From Thermodesulfobacteriota bacterium (GTDB lineage: Bacteria; Desulfobacterota; Desulfomonilia; Desulfomonilales; Desulfomonilaceae): a DNA stretch of 6,331 nt. Positions 1-5,355 of the stretch are shown piece after piece. The DNA is taken from NCBI GenBank assembly GCA_030837305.1, contig JAUPKT010000390.1:1-6331 (forward strand), written 5' to 3'. The position numbers were made by a program, and so were the translations under genes. Below the pieces are notes generated by a model. It made no database searches. It saw only the letters and a list, made by a program, of their open reading frames with translations, and was not told where the DNA came from. Each line of letters starts with the position of its first letter. Positions within the stretch are counted from its first letter, which is position 1.

Positions 1-50
1 CGGCTATCTCAGTAAAATTGTGTCGAGGCTCACACTATCCCATGAACAAG

Positions 51-1061
51 TTAGACGATTCGCTCTCCTATGAAAACGGCAAGATCAACCATTCGTGCTG
101 AATAACCTGACACGTTATCATACCAGGAAAGAACCATTACCATGTTCCCCGCGATGGAGAATGTGCTGAGAGAATCAAATAACGAAGAGTACGTGCTATT
201 GACAAAATCCACGCTGACGAGAGGTTCGTCAATATAAGCCAAGATGCCCTTCATCCTTCCTTCAGCAGCCTTTTTCATGGCAACGTTTACGTCATCCACC
301 GTAGCATCCGTCTTTAGAGTAGCGGTCAGATCGACGAGTGACACGTTGGGTGTTGGAATTCGGATGGCAAGTCCATCAAGCTTGCCCGCCAATTCAGGAA
401 TGACTATGCCAACGGCAGAAGCTGCTCCGGTAGTGGTGGGAATCATGTTCATGGCAGCCGCTCGCGCCCTTCGAAAATCATTATGAACAGTATCCAGGAG
501 ACTTTGATCCATGGTGTAGGAATGGATCGTCGTCATGAGTCCCTTTTCAATGCCAAATTCGTCAAAAAGAACCTTGGCCACAGGAGCCAGACAATTTGTG
601 GTGCAGGATGCGTTTGAGATGATATGGTGAGAGAGAGGATCGTAGGAACCTTCATTGACACCCAAAACAAACGTGCCGTCAACCTTCTTGCCGGGGGCCG
701 AAATAATAACTTTCTTTGCCCCTGCCGTAAGATGCTTACCGGCTCTTTCTTTGTCTCGAAAAATCCCTGTGCATTCGAGAACCACATCTACTTTCAAATC
801 AGCCCAGGGTAAATTCAGGAGATCGTCGGTTATTCTCAGAGCGCGCACTTCTTTGCCGTCGACATTCAGGAAATCTGTTCCATACGTCACGGTACCAGGA
901 TAGGTGCCGTGTACGGAGTCGTGCTTGAATAAGAAAGCCATCAATTTCGAATCCATTCGATCATTGATAGCCACGACTTCCACGTGAGGATTGCCAAGAG
1001 CATTCCTCATTACGGTGCGGCCTATGCGACCGAATCCGTTGATAGCCAATCTTATGGTCAT
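51..1061 (-). CDS. gap: Type I glyceraldehyde-3-phosphate dehydrogenase (phosphorylating)
   Basis: This cytoplasmic enzyme of glycolysis and gluconeogenesis oxidises glyceraldehyde-3-phosphate with phosphate to 1,3-bisphosphoglycerate. The 336-residue length is normal for the family. The N-terminal Rossmann domain opens with NGFGRIGR (residues 8-15), and the nucleotide-selecting acidic residue is Asp34 in AINDR. The catalytic cysteine is Cys153 in SNASCTTNC and its partner is His180 in HSYT. Substrate phosphate contacts are visible in RRARAAA (197-203), PTTTGAA (208-214) and the Arg of AIRIPTPN. Three places depart from the norm: Arg35 follows the Asp, DTVH (190-193) replaces the usual DLPH, and YDNVSGYS (314-321) replaces the nearly universal YDNEWGYS. 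The first two could widen or change NAD/NADP preference, which is inference. The ATG at 1061 is fixed by an AAGGAGG ribosome site six bases upstream. The gene has its own promoter and diverges from the exported-protein gene. Family assignment is very secure; cofactor preference is not. Confidence 0.97.
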   Translation of the reverse strand: MTIRLAINGFGRIGRTVMRNALGNPHVEVVAINDRMDSKLMAFLFKHDSVHGTYPGTVTYGTDFLNVDGKEVRALRITDDLLNLPWADLKVDVVLECTGIFRDKERAGKHLTAGAKKVIISAPGKKVDGTFVLGVNEGSYDPLSHHIISNASCTTNCLAPVAKVLFDEFGIEKGLMTTIHSYTMDQSLLDTVHNDFRRARAAAMNMIPTTTGAASAVGIVIPELAGKLDGLAIRIPTPNVSLVDLTATLKTDATVDDVNVAMKKAAEGRMKGILAYIDEPLVSVDFVNSTYSSLFDSLSTFSIAGNMVMVLSWYDNVSGYSARMVDLAVFIGERIV

Positions 1062-1067
1062 AACGAG

Positions 1068-1074
1068 CCTCCTT
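1068..1074 (-). promoter_or_regulatory. Strong Shine-Dalgarno site of gap
   Basis: The minus strand reads AAGGAGG here, a near-perfect anti-16S match, with a six-base spacer (CTCGTT) to the ATG at 1059-1061. It fixes the gap start and predicts efficient translation, as expected for a central-metabolism enzyme. Confidence 0.9.
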
Positions 1075-1095
1075 GACGAGAAAACAATCGCCTGG

Positions 1096-1124
1096 ATTCT
1101 AGTTTATTTACCTAACCTCGTCAA
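1096..1124 (-). promoter_or_regulatory. Sigma70-type promoter of gap
   Basis: Read on the minus strand, a -35 box TTGACG (1119-1124) and a -10 box TAGAAT (1096-1101) are separated by exactly 17 bases. Each box differs from the consensus at one position. Initiation would fall near 1089, giving a leader of about 28 bases that carries the strong ribosome site. This points to independent transcription of gap rather than read-through from the genes further right, which are separated from it by a plus-strand gene. Confidence 0.75.
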
Positions 1125-1143
1125 CACTATCCGATTTCTCTGC

Positions 1144-1174
1144 TTGTATTTTCAACATATTTCAGTTATATAAT
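1144..1174 (+). promoter_or_regulatory. Probable promoter of the exported-protein gene
   Basis: The plus strand has a perfect TATAAT at 1169-1174 inside an A+T-rich stretch. The best -35 candidate is TTGTAT at 1144-1149, 19 bases away, or 17 bases from the overlapping TTATAT at 1167-1172. Initiation would be near 1181, leaving a leader of about 118 bases before the ATG at 1299. The -35 boxes of this promoter and the gap promoter lie about 20 bases apart, so the two polymerase sites are back to back and could share a regulator. The -10 box is convincing; the -35 box is weaker. Confidence 0.5.
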
Positions 1175-1180
1175 GAACAA

Positions 1181-1298
1181 TTTTCTAGCCCTCGTGGGCA
1201 TCGGGGCTGTTTTGCTAAGATCCACCGGGCCGACATTTAAGAGCCTAATCGCAGGCATTACATCATGCGATCGCGTTCAGCCCTTCAGGGAATTATAC
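1181..1298 (+). other. Putative 5' leader of the exported-protein gene
   Basis: If transcription starts near 1181, this stretch is an untranslated leader of about 118 bases. Two small alternative hairpins are possible at its 5' end: GCCC (1188-1191) can pair with GGGC (1196-1199) across a four-base loop, or AGCCC (1187-1191) can pair with GGGCT (1204-1208). An 8-bp palindrome GCGATCGC lies at 1267-1274. No known riboswitch or attenuator pattern was recognised, so any regulatory role is speculative. Confidence 0.25.
1287..1292 (+). promoter_or_regulatory. Ribosome binding site deciding the start at 1299
   Basis: AGGGAA stands six bases before the ATG at 1299-1301. The only upstream in-frame ATG, at 1173, has no such site and sits inside the predicted -10 box. 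This site therefore supports the shorter, signal-peptide-bearing protein. Confidence 0.65.
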
Positions 1299-1721
1299 AT
1301 GATTGCAAACTTGTATCGCGTAACATTAGCGATAACACTCATGGCAATCTTGTCAATACCATCAGTTTGTCTCCCTGCTGATGCCTCCAATTCAACGGGA
1401 AGATGGAAGATTAACAGTGTCAAGATCTGCAAGAGCACAAGTGGGCCGATAGTGCCTTCCCTTGAAGTAATCGGCAATTTTCCCGTGTACTCATTTTTTA
1501 TTCCAAGACCTGTGTGGACCCTAAACGGCAACGTGCTTGACGCAAAACCGATCTACGCTCAAGGTCGTCTTGTGGCTTTCGAGTTGATGAATGCAGGTGG
1601 GTTTCTTGAGCACGGCAAAAAAAACACGGTAAAATTCGCTCTACCGGACCACAATGGATCAAGGGTCTTTCTCTTTGACCATTCCAGAATCCCGCCGGGA
1701 GAATGCTACGAATTCTTCTAA
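1299..1721 (+). CDS. Small exported protein of unknown function
   Basis: I do not recognise this 140-residue protein. Its N-terminus has the form of a Sec signal peptide: a short start containing Arg7, a hydrophobic core over about residues 8-24, then LPADA followed by SNS. This suggests signal peptidase I cleavage after Ala29, releasing a mature protein of about 111 residues. Cys24 is not in a proper lipobox, so a lipoprotein is unlikely. The mature part alternates hydrophobic and polar residues with Gly, Pro and Asn turns, for example WTLNGN and KFALPDHNGSRVFLFD, suggesting a small beta-sandwich. It holds two cysteines, Cys44 and Cys136, which could form a disulfide tying the two ends together. 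The frame is open upstream to an ATG at 1173, but that start lacks a ribosome site and overlaps the predicted promoter. The gene diverges from gap and converges with cysM. That it is a real gene rests on the signal peptide, ribosome site and promoter. Confidence 0.65.
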   Translation: MIANLYRVTLAITLMAILSIPSVCLPADASNSTGRWKINSVKICKSTSGPIVPSLEVIGNFPVYSFFIPRPVWTLNGNVLDAKPIYAQGRLVAFELMNAGGFLEHGKKNTVKFALPDHNGSRVFLFDHSRIPPGECYEFF

Positions 1722-1740
1722 GAGCACCCCTGTAAATTTC

Positions 1741-2649
1741 TCAAGGGGGACATTTCGCACAAATAGATTTGAACAGAGTCGTACTCAAATAACGATCCCC
1801 CCTATCCGGAAGAATACACACCACAGTCCCCTTCGACAAATCTCGAGCCACCTGAATGGCACCATAGACAGCCGCGCCTGAACTCATCCCCACAAATATG
1901 CCTTGTGTGAGTGCCAGCCAGCGGCACGTATCATAGGCTTGGTCGTCATTCACCTGTACAATCAAGTCTATGCGTTTTGGATCGTAGATTTCGGGAACTA
2001 TGGCCTCATTCATGTTCTTAAGGCCCTGTATGGTGTGCCCCTCAACAGGCTCCACGCCTATAATTTTGATATCCGGATTATGCTCTTTCAGTCTCTTTGA
2101 GACCCCCATGAGAGTTCCCGTAGTACCCATGCCCGCCACAAATGCATCTATTTCCCCGTTAGTCTGCTCCAGAATCTCTTTTCCCGTTCCCATGTAATGG
2201 GCTTCCACGTTATTGATGTTTCTGAATTGGTTCGGCATGAAATATTTGTCAGGGTTTTCATCATATATCCGGTGTGCCTTCCGGATCGCTCCGTCAGTCT
2301 GTTCACAGCCGGGAGTGATCTCGAGTTCCGCCCCAAAAGCCTTCAAGGTATTTCGCCTTTCAAGACTAACGCACTCAGGGAGAGTCAGAAGACATCGATA
2401 TCCCCTGACGGCAGCCACCATGGACAGTCCAATGCCGGTGTTTCCAGAAGTGGGTTCAAGAATGATCTTGTTCGAAGTGAGAAGGCCTTGTTCTTCTGCC
2501 TTCTGAATCATGTAGAGAGCAACTCGATCCTTGACCGACCCCCCGGGATTATTGCCCTCCAACTTGCCTAGTAGTCGCACCCCATTGGATGCGTCAGGAT
2601 GCGAAATTCTCACCAGGGGGGTGTTTCCTATCAGATCTACAATTCCCAT
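1741..2649 (-). CDS. cysM: Cysteine synthase B (O-acetylserine sulfhydrylase)
   Basis: This PLP enzyme of fold type II makes L-cysteine from O-acetylserine and sulfide, or thiosulfate for B-type enzymes, in the cytoplasm. It begins with the family signature IGNTPLVR (7-14). The PLP lysine is Lys40 in NPGGSVKDR, the substrate loop is PTSGNTG (66-72), and the phosphate-binding loop GMGTTGT (173-179) is of the B type. GMSSGAA (254-260) carries the serine near the pyridine nitrogen, and DRGDRYLST (282-290) closely matches the end of E. coli CysM. The 302 residues match that enzyme's roughly 303. An oddity is the C-terminal tail after LF, which ends in CAKCPP and so contains a CxxC pair (Cys297, Cys300). 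The ATG at 2649 has a CGGAGA site (2659-2664) upstream. The gene lies 83 bases after the hydrolase gene with no convincing promoter between them, so cotranscription is possible. A cystathionine beta-synthase-like activity cannot be excluded from sequence alone. Confidence 0.93.
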   Translation of the reverse strand: MGIVDLIGNTPLVRISHPDASNGVRLLGKLEGNNPGGSVKDRVALYMIQKAEEQGLLTSNKIILEPTSGNTGIGLSMVAAVRGYRCLLTLPECVSLERRNTLKAFGAELEITPGCEQTDGAIRKAHRIYDENPDKYFMPNQFRNINNVEAHYMGTGKEILEQTNGEIDAFVAGMGTTGTLMGVSKRLKEHNPDIKIIGVEPVEGHTIQGLKNMNEAIVPEIYDPKRIDLIVQVNDDQAYDTCRWLALTQGIFVGMSSGAAVYGAIQVARDLSKGTVVCILPDRGDRYLSTTLFKSICAKCPP

Positions 2650-2732
2650 TCTCTCGTTTCTCCGAATAGATTTGTCTTCCCATGGCCAAGAAAACCTATC
2701 TTGACCCGAACATCACTAAAAACAATTGTAAT

Positions 2733-3551
2733 CTATGTTTCGCCAAAACTGTAATCATCCAAAAAAGACCGGACAAGATTTTTTCCGCTAAAATGACCAA
2801 GAGTGATGTAATTGATGGTCATTTCTCTTCCAAATAGTTTCCTCGCTATACGCCTTCGTGACCACCCAACGCGTGCATATTCCAGCGCCCTGTGTCCCAT
2901 GTCCTCTAAGTAGGCTATCTTTAAATAAAGTTCTTGTTCAGCGCCCTCTTTTACAGTGCCGCTTCCCGGGAACAGCACGCGAGGACCGAAACCGACAAGA
3001 AATTTCAAGGAAGAAATGATCTGCCAGATATTGTAATCCCTCCTCAAGGCCCGATCCCTGCCCCCTAAAAACGCATCGCCACAGAAAAGCCAACCAAGAT
3101 TTGCTTCCAAGAGACAGATGTGGTCACTGCAGTGGCCGGGTGTGTACAAAATCCGAAACTGATGATGATCTGTCTCGACTACCTCAGGGACAGGTAGCGC
3201 TCTTGACTGACTTGGACGACCCCACATCACATGCTGATACGGTTTCAGCCTCGCGTTATGCGTCGAAGCCAACGCCTGTATCCCGCTTTCATGAACCATT
3301 ATAGGGCAATGGTAATACGAAGACAAAACAGCGTTGGCGCCTATGTGGTCCTCGTGACTGTGGGTATTAACAATCAACTTCACCGGGAAATCCTTCATGA
3401 CCCCAAGGAACTCGTCAGCGGTATGCGCACAACCCGTGTCGATGAGAAGACCATCCACCCAGTAAGCCGATGTGAAATAAAGGGGACGTCCGGCAACCGA
3501 CCGGGCCATACGAAATTTCCAAACCTGCCCCACTTGTTCGACATGAACCAT
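2733..3551 (-). CDS. Metallo-beta-lactamase-fold hydrolase
   Basis: Probable metal-dependent hydrolase of 272 residues, substrate unknown. The beta-lactamase fold is shown by the metal motif HSHEDH (His64, His66, Asp68, His69), preceded by LLIDTG (35-40). Next come TPGHCSDH with His140 and the bridging aspartate Asp159 in CGDAF. The last expected ligand, normally the His of PGHG, is replaced: the sequence reads FPGSG with Ser197. One metal site may therefore be altered. The C-terminal 70 or so residues are helical and basic (WSRRRIARKLFG, then LGHFSGKNLV), resembling the small helical C-terminal region of several family members. The frame stays open to a TTG at 3599, but the ATG at 3551 is preferred because TAGGT lies six bases upstream and the protein then starts near the conserved core. 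The gene lies 66 bases after the acyl-CoA ligase, so a role on an acyl thioester is conceivable but is only guilt by association. Confidence 0.85.
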   Translation of the reverse strand: MVHVEQVGQVWKFRMARSVAGRPLYFTSAYWVDGLLIDTGCAHTADEFLGVMKDFPVKLIVNTHSHEDHIGANAVLSSYYHCPIMVHESGIQALASTHNARLKPYQHVMWGRPSQSRALPVPEVVETDHHQFRILYTPGHCSDHICLLEANLGWLFCGDAFLGGRDRALRRDYNIWQIISSLKFLVGFGPRVLFPGSGTVKEGAEQELYLKIAYLEDMGHRALEYARVGWSRRRIARKLFGREMTINYITLGHFSGKNLVRSFLDDYSFGET

Positions 3552-3557
3552 GACGAT

Positions 3558-3562
3558 ACCTA
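3558..3562 (-). promoter_or_regulatory. Ribosome binding site deciding the hydrolase start
   Basis: TAGGT on the minus strand stands six bases before the ATG at 3549-3551. The longer TTG start at 3599 has only an A+T-rich, site-free upstream region. The match is modest, so the choice is likely rather than certain. Confidence 0.5.
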
Positions 3563-3617
3563 CACCTGTCACGAAACCCCGACAAACGAGTCTAAACAAT
3601 AATTTTTACGGAAAGAA

Positions 3618-5318
3618 TCATTTTCTGAGGGCTTTCTTGTCAACCTTTCCGACGGGAGTCAACGGCAGGTTTTGCACGAACTCGATGATTTTCGGCACCT
3701 TGTAAGGAGCCAAGTTGTCCTTGGCAAATTCAATGATCGACTCTCTTAGCTGATCATGATTCGTCTTATTGTACTCGCCAGAGGGTTGAACCACAAGTTT
3801 CACGATTTCCGATCCCGGTCTCTTGAGGTTGGGAATGCCTATGATGGCGCAAAATTCTATGGCGGGATGGGAATAGAGCTTTTCCTCGACTTCCCGGGAG
3901 AATACTTTGAATCCTCCGACATTAAGCATGTCCTTCAATCTGTCTACAATCGTCACGTAACCCTCATCGTCCATCCGTACCACATCGCCTGTGTGAAGCC
4001 ACATCTCTCCATCATGAATTCTCAAAGCAAAATCGGTCTCCTCAGGCTTGTTGTAATATCCTTTCATGACTTGGGGACCGCAGACGATCAACTCACCTTC
4101 TTGGCCTATCGGCACTTGCTGAGTCCCGGTCTCCAAATCCACGACCCTAACTCGAGTACTGGAAACCGGCACTCCGACTGTTCCCGGCTTTTTCTTACCC
4201 CTTCTAGGATTCATTGTAATAATGGGGCTCGCTTCAGTCATCCCATATACTTCAAGCACCCGATTATGGCCTATGATTGCCTCTATCTCCTTAATGGACT
4301 CCTCTGGAAAGGGGGAGGCCCCGGATAACGCAAAACTGAGGCGCGAGAACGTGATCCTCCTGAAAAGGGGTTCCTCATGGAGCATCATATACAATGACGG
4401 TACGTTCACCAACATGGTGGGTTGATATTTCGCGATCTCCTTAGCAATATGCTTTGTGTCTCTGGGATTGGGGATAAGAATTTGCGCAGCTCCCATGAAT
4501 ACCGATGCAAGAGACAGAGCCAAACCAGCCAGATGGAACAACGGAAATCCTGAAAGACAAACCTCTTGCCCGTAATCCGGTTTCACCCAATGATCAATCT
4601 GAGCCAGATTGGCGGATAAGTTTCCGTGGGTAAGCATGGTACCTTTTGGCATGCCGGTGGTCCCCCCGGTGTATTGTAAGAGGCAGAGGTCACCGGGTTT
4701 CACATCTATTTCATCTATGTGCGACGAACCGGTCGATAAAAATGATTTGAAATCAAGAACTGTTTTGTGAGCCAATGGCTGAATTCTACCCGTCGGCACC
4801 TTTTTCAGAATCTTTCCAAGAACTCTCTTTGGCCAGGACAGGAAATCGAGAATCCCCGTAACCACAACAATTTTTAAATCCGGCAAAGTATCTATGACCT
4901 TAACTAAACGATGCTCAAGAATTGCATCGAGGGTTACCAAGGCCTTTGCTCTGCAATCATTCAGTTGGTACACGATTTCCGGAGGGGTAAGGAGAGGGGA
5001 CATTCCCGAGGCAACACATCCTGCAATCATGATCCCCATCTGAGCTATTAAATATTGCGGCAAATTGGGCAGATTGATCCCTACGACATCACCCTGATTG
5101 CATCCGGCTTTTTGCAGGGCAGACGCAAACTTGGTGGACAAGACCAAGAGTTGTTCGTAATTTATCTTTTCCCCATAAAAGAAAGTAGCCGGCTTCTGTG
5201 GATAAGAGCCGACTATTTCTTTAAAGCGCTCCAATAGGGAGGTATCAGGTATCTCAATATCAGCAAACACTCCAGAATCGTAAGCCGCTACCCAAGGCCT
5301 CTGATCATAGCTGCTCAT
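3618..5318 (-). CDS. Long- or medium-chain acyl-CoA ligase (FadD type, AMP-forming)
   Basis: This enzyme activates a free fatty acid to acyl-CoA through an acyl-adenylate, using ATP and CoA. It is a complete 566-residue member of the ANL superfamily. From the ATG at 5318, the nucleotide loop TGGTTGMPKG is at 217-226. YGMTE is at 358-362 and TGD, which contacts the ribose, at 443-445. The hinge and fatty-acyl ligase signature DRLKDMLNVGGF starts at 459, and the catalytic lysine of the C-terminal domain is Lys558 in PVGKVDK. A basic amphipathic insertion (FLSWPKRVLGKILKK, 159-173) may touch the membrane, as suggested for related enzymes. The longest frame starts at a TTG (5339), but GGGGA six bases before the ATG at 5318 marks the better start. 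The gene lies 37 bases after the acyl-CoA dehydrogenase, so the two probably share a transcript and supply successive steps of fatty-acid oxidation. Chain length cannot be read from the sequence. Confidence 0.93.
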   Translation of the reverse strand: MSSYDQRPWVAAYDSGVFADIEIPDTSLLERFKEIVGSYPQKPATFFYGEKINYEQLLVLSTKFASALQKAGCNQGDVVGINLPNLPQYLIAQMGIMIAGCVASGMSPLLTPPEIVYQLNDCRAKALVTLDAILEHRLVKVIDTLPDLKIVVVTGILDFLSWPKRVLGKILKKVPTGRIQPLAHKTVLDFKSFLSTGSSHIDEIDVKPGDLCLLQYTGGTTGMPKGTMLTHGNLSANLAQIDHWVKPDYGQEVCLSGFPLFHLAGLALSLASVFMGAAQILIPNPRDTKHIAKEIAKYQPTMLVNVPSLYMMLHEEPLFRRITFSRLSFALSGASPFPEESIKEIEAIIGHNRVLEVYGMTEASPIITMNPRRGKKKPGTVGVPVSSTRVRVVDLETGTQQVPIGQEGELIVCGPQVMKGYYNKPEETDFALRIHDGEMWLHTGDVVRMDDEGYVTIVDRLKDMLNVGGFKVFSREVEEKLYSHPAIEFCAIIGIPNLKRPGSEIVKLVVQPSGEYNKTNHDQLRESIIEFAKDNLAPYKVPKIIEFVQNLPLTPVGKVDKKALRK

Positions 5319-5324
5319 GGTCTT

Positions 5325-5329
5325 TCCCC
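5325..5329 (-). promoter_or_regulatory. Ribosome binding site deciding the acyl-CoA ligase start
   Basis: GGGGA on the minus strand lies six bases before the ATG at 5316-5318. The upstream in-frame ATG at 5333 and TTG at 5339 have no comparable site, so the 566-residue product is preferred over the 573-residue one. Confidence 0.65.
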
Positions 5330-5355
5330 GCATCCACAAAACTGCTGAAAAAGAT

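Noticed and set aside
1..50. Possible terminator downstream of gap: a GTGT/ACAC stem followed by AATTTTA on the minus strand.
   Set aside because: A 4-bp stem with an 8-base loop is too weak to call. Nothing else is recognisable in these 50 bases.
32..1132. The 9-bp sequence ACACTATCC occurs at 32-40 and 1124-1132, on both sides of gap.
   Set aside because: It is short, without further flanking similarity or mobile-element features, so chance is the simplest explanation.
1267..1274. 8-bp palindrome GCGATCGC.
   Set aside because: It occurs once only and matches no operator I can name. It resembles the cyanobacterial HIP1 repeat, but nothing else here is cyanobacterial.
1173..1298. Longer version of the exported protein starting at the ATG at 1173 (182 residues).
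   Set aside because: That ATG overlaps the predicted TATAAT box, has no ribosome site and would bury the signal peptide 42 residues inside. The start at 1299 has AGGGAA six bases upstream.
1727..1748. Possible bidirectional terminator between the convergent genes.
   Set aside because: The stem is only 5 bp with a 12-base loop, and there is no T-run on either strand.
2197..2571. Open frames on the opposite strand of cysM, and similar ones over gap, the ligase and the dehydrogenase.
   Set aside because: They lie wholly inside well-supported genes on the other strand, show no recognisable domain and have low-complexity shadow-type translations.
2687..2703. Inverted repeat CAAGA/TCTTG between the hydrolase gene and cysM.
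   Set aside because: It is only 5 bp with a 7-base loop and no T-run, and it is expected by chance in this A+T-rich gap.
3552..3599. Hydrolase extended by 16 residues to a TTG start at 3599.
   Set aside because: There is no ribosome site before the TTG, the extra residues do not belong to the fold, and the ATG at 3551 has a plausible site.
5319..5339. Acyl-CoA ligase extended to the TTG at 5339 or the ATG at 5333.
   Set aside because: Neither has a ribosome site, while GGGGA precedes the ATG at 5318 with good spacing.
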